DNA of 5,239 nt from an uncultured Curtobacterium sp. GTDB taxonomy: Bacteria; Actinomycetota; Actinomycetes; Actinomycetales; Microbacteriaceae. Every line of letters starts with the position of its first letter. Position 1 is the stretch's first letter. This document shows, one piece after another, positions 4,928 through 5,239 of the stretch. A program made the translations under genes and the position numbers. The notes under the pieces are model-generated. The model was not told the DNA's origin and made no database searches. It worked only from the letters and a program-made list of their open reading frames with translations. Location of the stretch: the NCBI GenBank assembly GCA_913774725.1, contig CAJYIG010000253.1, positions 1-5,239 of the forward strand, given 5' to 3'.

Positions 4928-5239
4928 GTGCCGTTCGACTTCGCAGACCACTTCCGGCGCCGCTCCGACGGCGACCAGCCGGACATCGTCGCGATCGACG
5001 GCACGGACCGCTTCATGCTCGACGAGGCGCCGTTCCTGCACGGTGACGCGCTCCGGCAGCCGGGTGAGGTCGCCGTGGTCGATGACCGCTACGGCGTGCT
5101 GACGCTCGGACTCCTGGCACTGCACGGCTCGAGCGACATCCGCGTCGTGCAGGACTCCCTGGTGGGGGAGCGTGCCCTCACCGCGAACGCCGGCACCTTC
5201 GGCCGTCGGGGCTTCCACCACCCGTCCACCCTCGAGGAC
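4928..5239 (+). CDS. RsmC/RlmG-like rRNA methyltransferase, N-terminal part
   Basis: The first 104 codons of a gene that runs off the window end. The translation starts MPFDFADHFRRR and has the layout I associate with actinobacterial class I SAM-dependent RsmC/RlmG-type methyltransferases, which modify guanine N2 in rRNA. After a short leader there is a segment ending FMLDEAPFLHGDAL (about 33-46), then VAVVDDRYGVLTLGLLALHG (about 53-72), which resembles the inactive Rossmann-like half with its loop after a beta strand, then IRVVQDSLVGERALTANA (about 76-93). The catalytic NPPF-type motif would lie in the C-terminal half outside the window, so activity cannot be judged. The frame is open from 4928 to 5239 with typical codon use. 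The GTG is chosen for its position next to the -10 box. The gene is divergent from the GntR gene; no functional link is evident. Confidence 0.75.
   Translation, partial: MPFDFADHFRRRSDGDQPDIVAIDGTDRFMLDEAPFLHGDALRQPGEVAVVDDRYGVLTLGLLALHGSSDIRVVQDSLVGERALTANAGTFGRRGFHHPSTLED

Noticed and set aside
4787..5221. N-terminal extension of the GntR frame to a start at 5221
   Set aside because: It is antisense to a recognisable methyltransferase N-terminus, and GntR proteins start shortly before the winged helix. The ATG at 4786 has an RBS.

Overview
The window is very GC-rich, with strong G/C bias at third codon positions, GTG starts, purine-rich ribosome binding sites and intrinsic hairpins without U tracts. 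Together with an HspR-type MerR regulator and an actinobacterial-style RsmC/RlmG-like methyltransferase, this points to an actinobacterium. Microbacteriaceae (for example Curtobacterium) is a reasonable guess, but it is a guess.

Layout, left to right. (1) hspR (+, 31-465), the heat-shock repressor that usually closes a dnaK-grpE-dnaJ-hspR operon; the window seems to begin just inside the end of the preceding gene. (2) Two tandem genes on the same strand (532-1779 and 1855-3786) for paralogous Sec-secreted proteins. Each has a signal peptide, a Cys- and Trp-containing N-terminal domain and several bacterial Ig-like modules. The second carries an extra block of about 230 residues inserted between modules that are otherwise collinear. 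Each gene is preceded by a CGTAG motif, an RNA hairpin and a strong ribosome binding site in that order, which suggests separate but similarly built leaders. (3) A strong hairpin terminator (3803-3838) ends the pair. (4) A short convergent intergenic region holds a 14-bp-period tandem repeat array (3850-3931). (5) On the minus strand, a GntR/FadR-type regulator with an FCD-like domain (4130-4786) is followed after 1 nt by a previously unlisted small reading frame of 52 codons with four cysteines (3970-4128); the two probably form an operon. (6) A 141-nt divergent intergenic region holds a candidate GntR operator and promoters. (7) The 5' part of an RsmC/RlmG-like rRNA methyltransferase (+, 4928 to the window end) appears to be read from a leaderless message.

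The genes do not form one obvious pathway. The most distinctive part is the secreted Ig-like pair with matching leaders. The small Cys protein next to the GntR regulator and the 14-bp repeat array are the other items without a ready explanation. No CRISPR array, transposase, tRNA or rRNA was seen.
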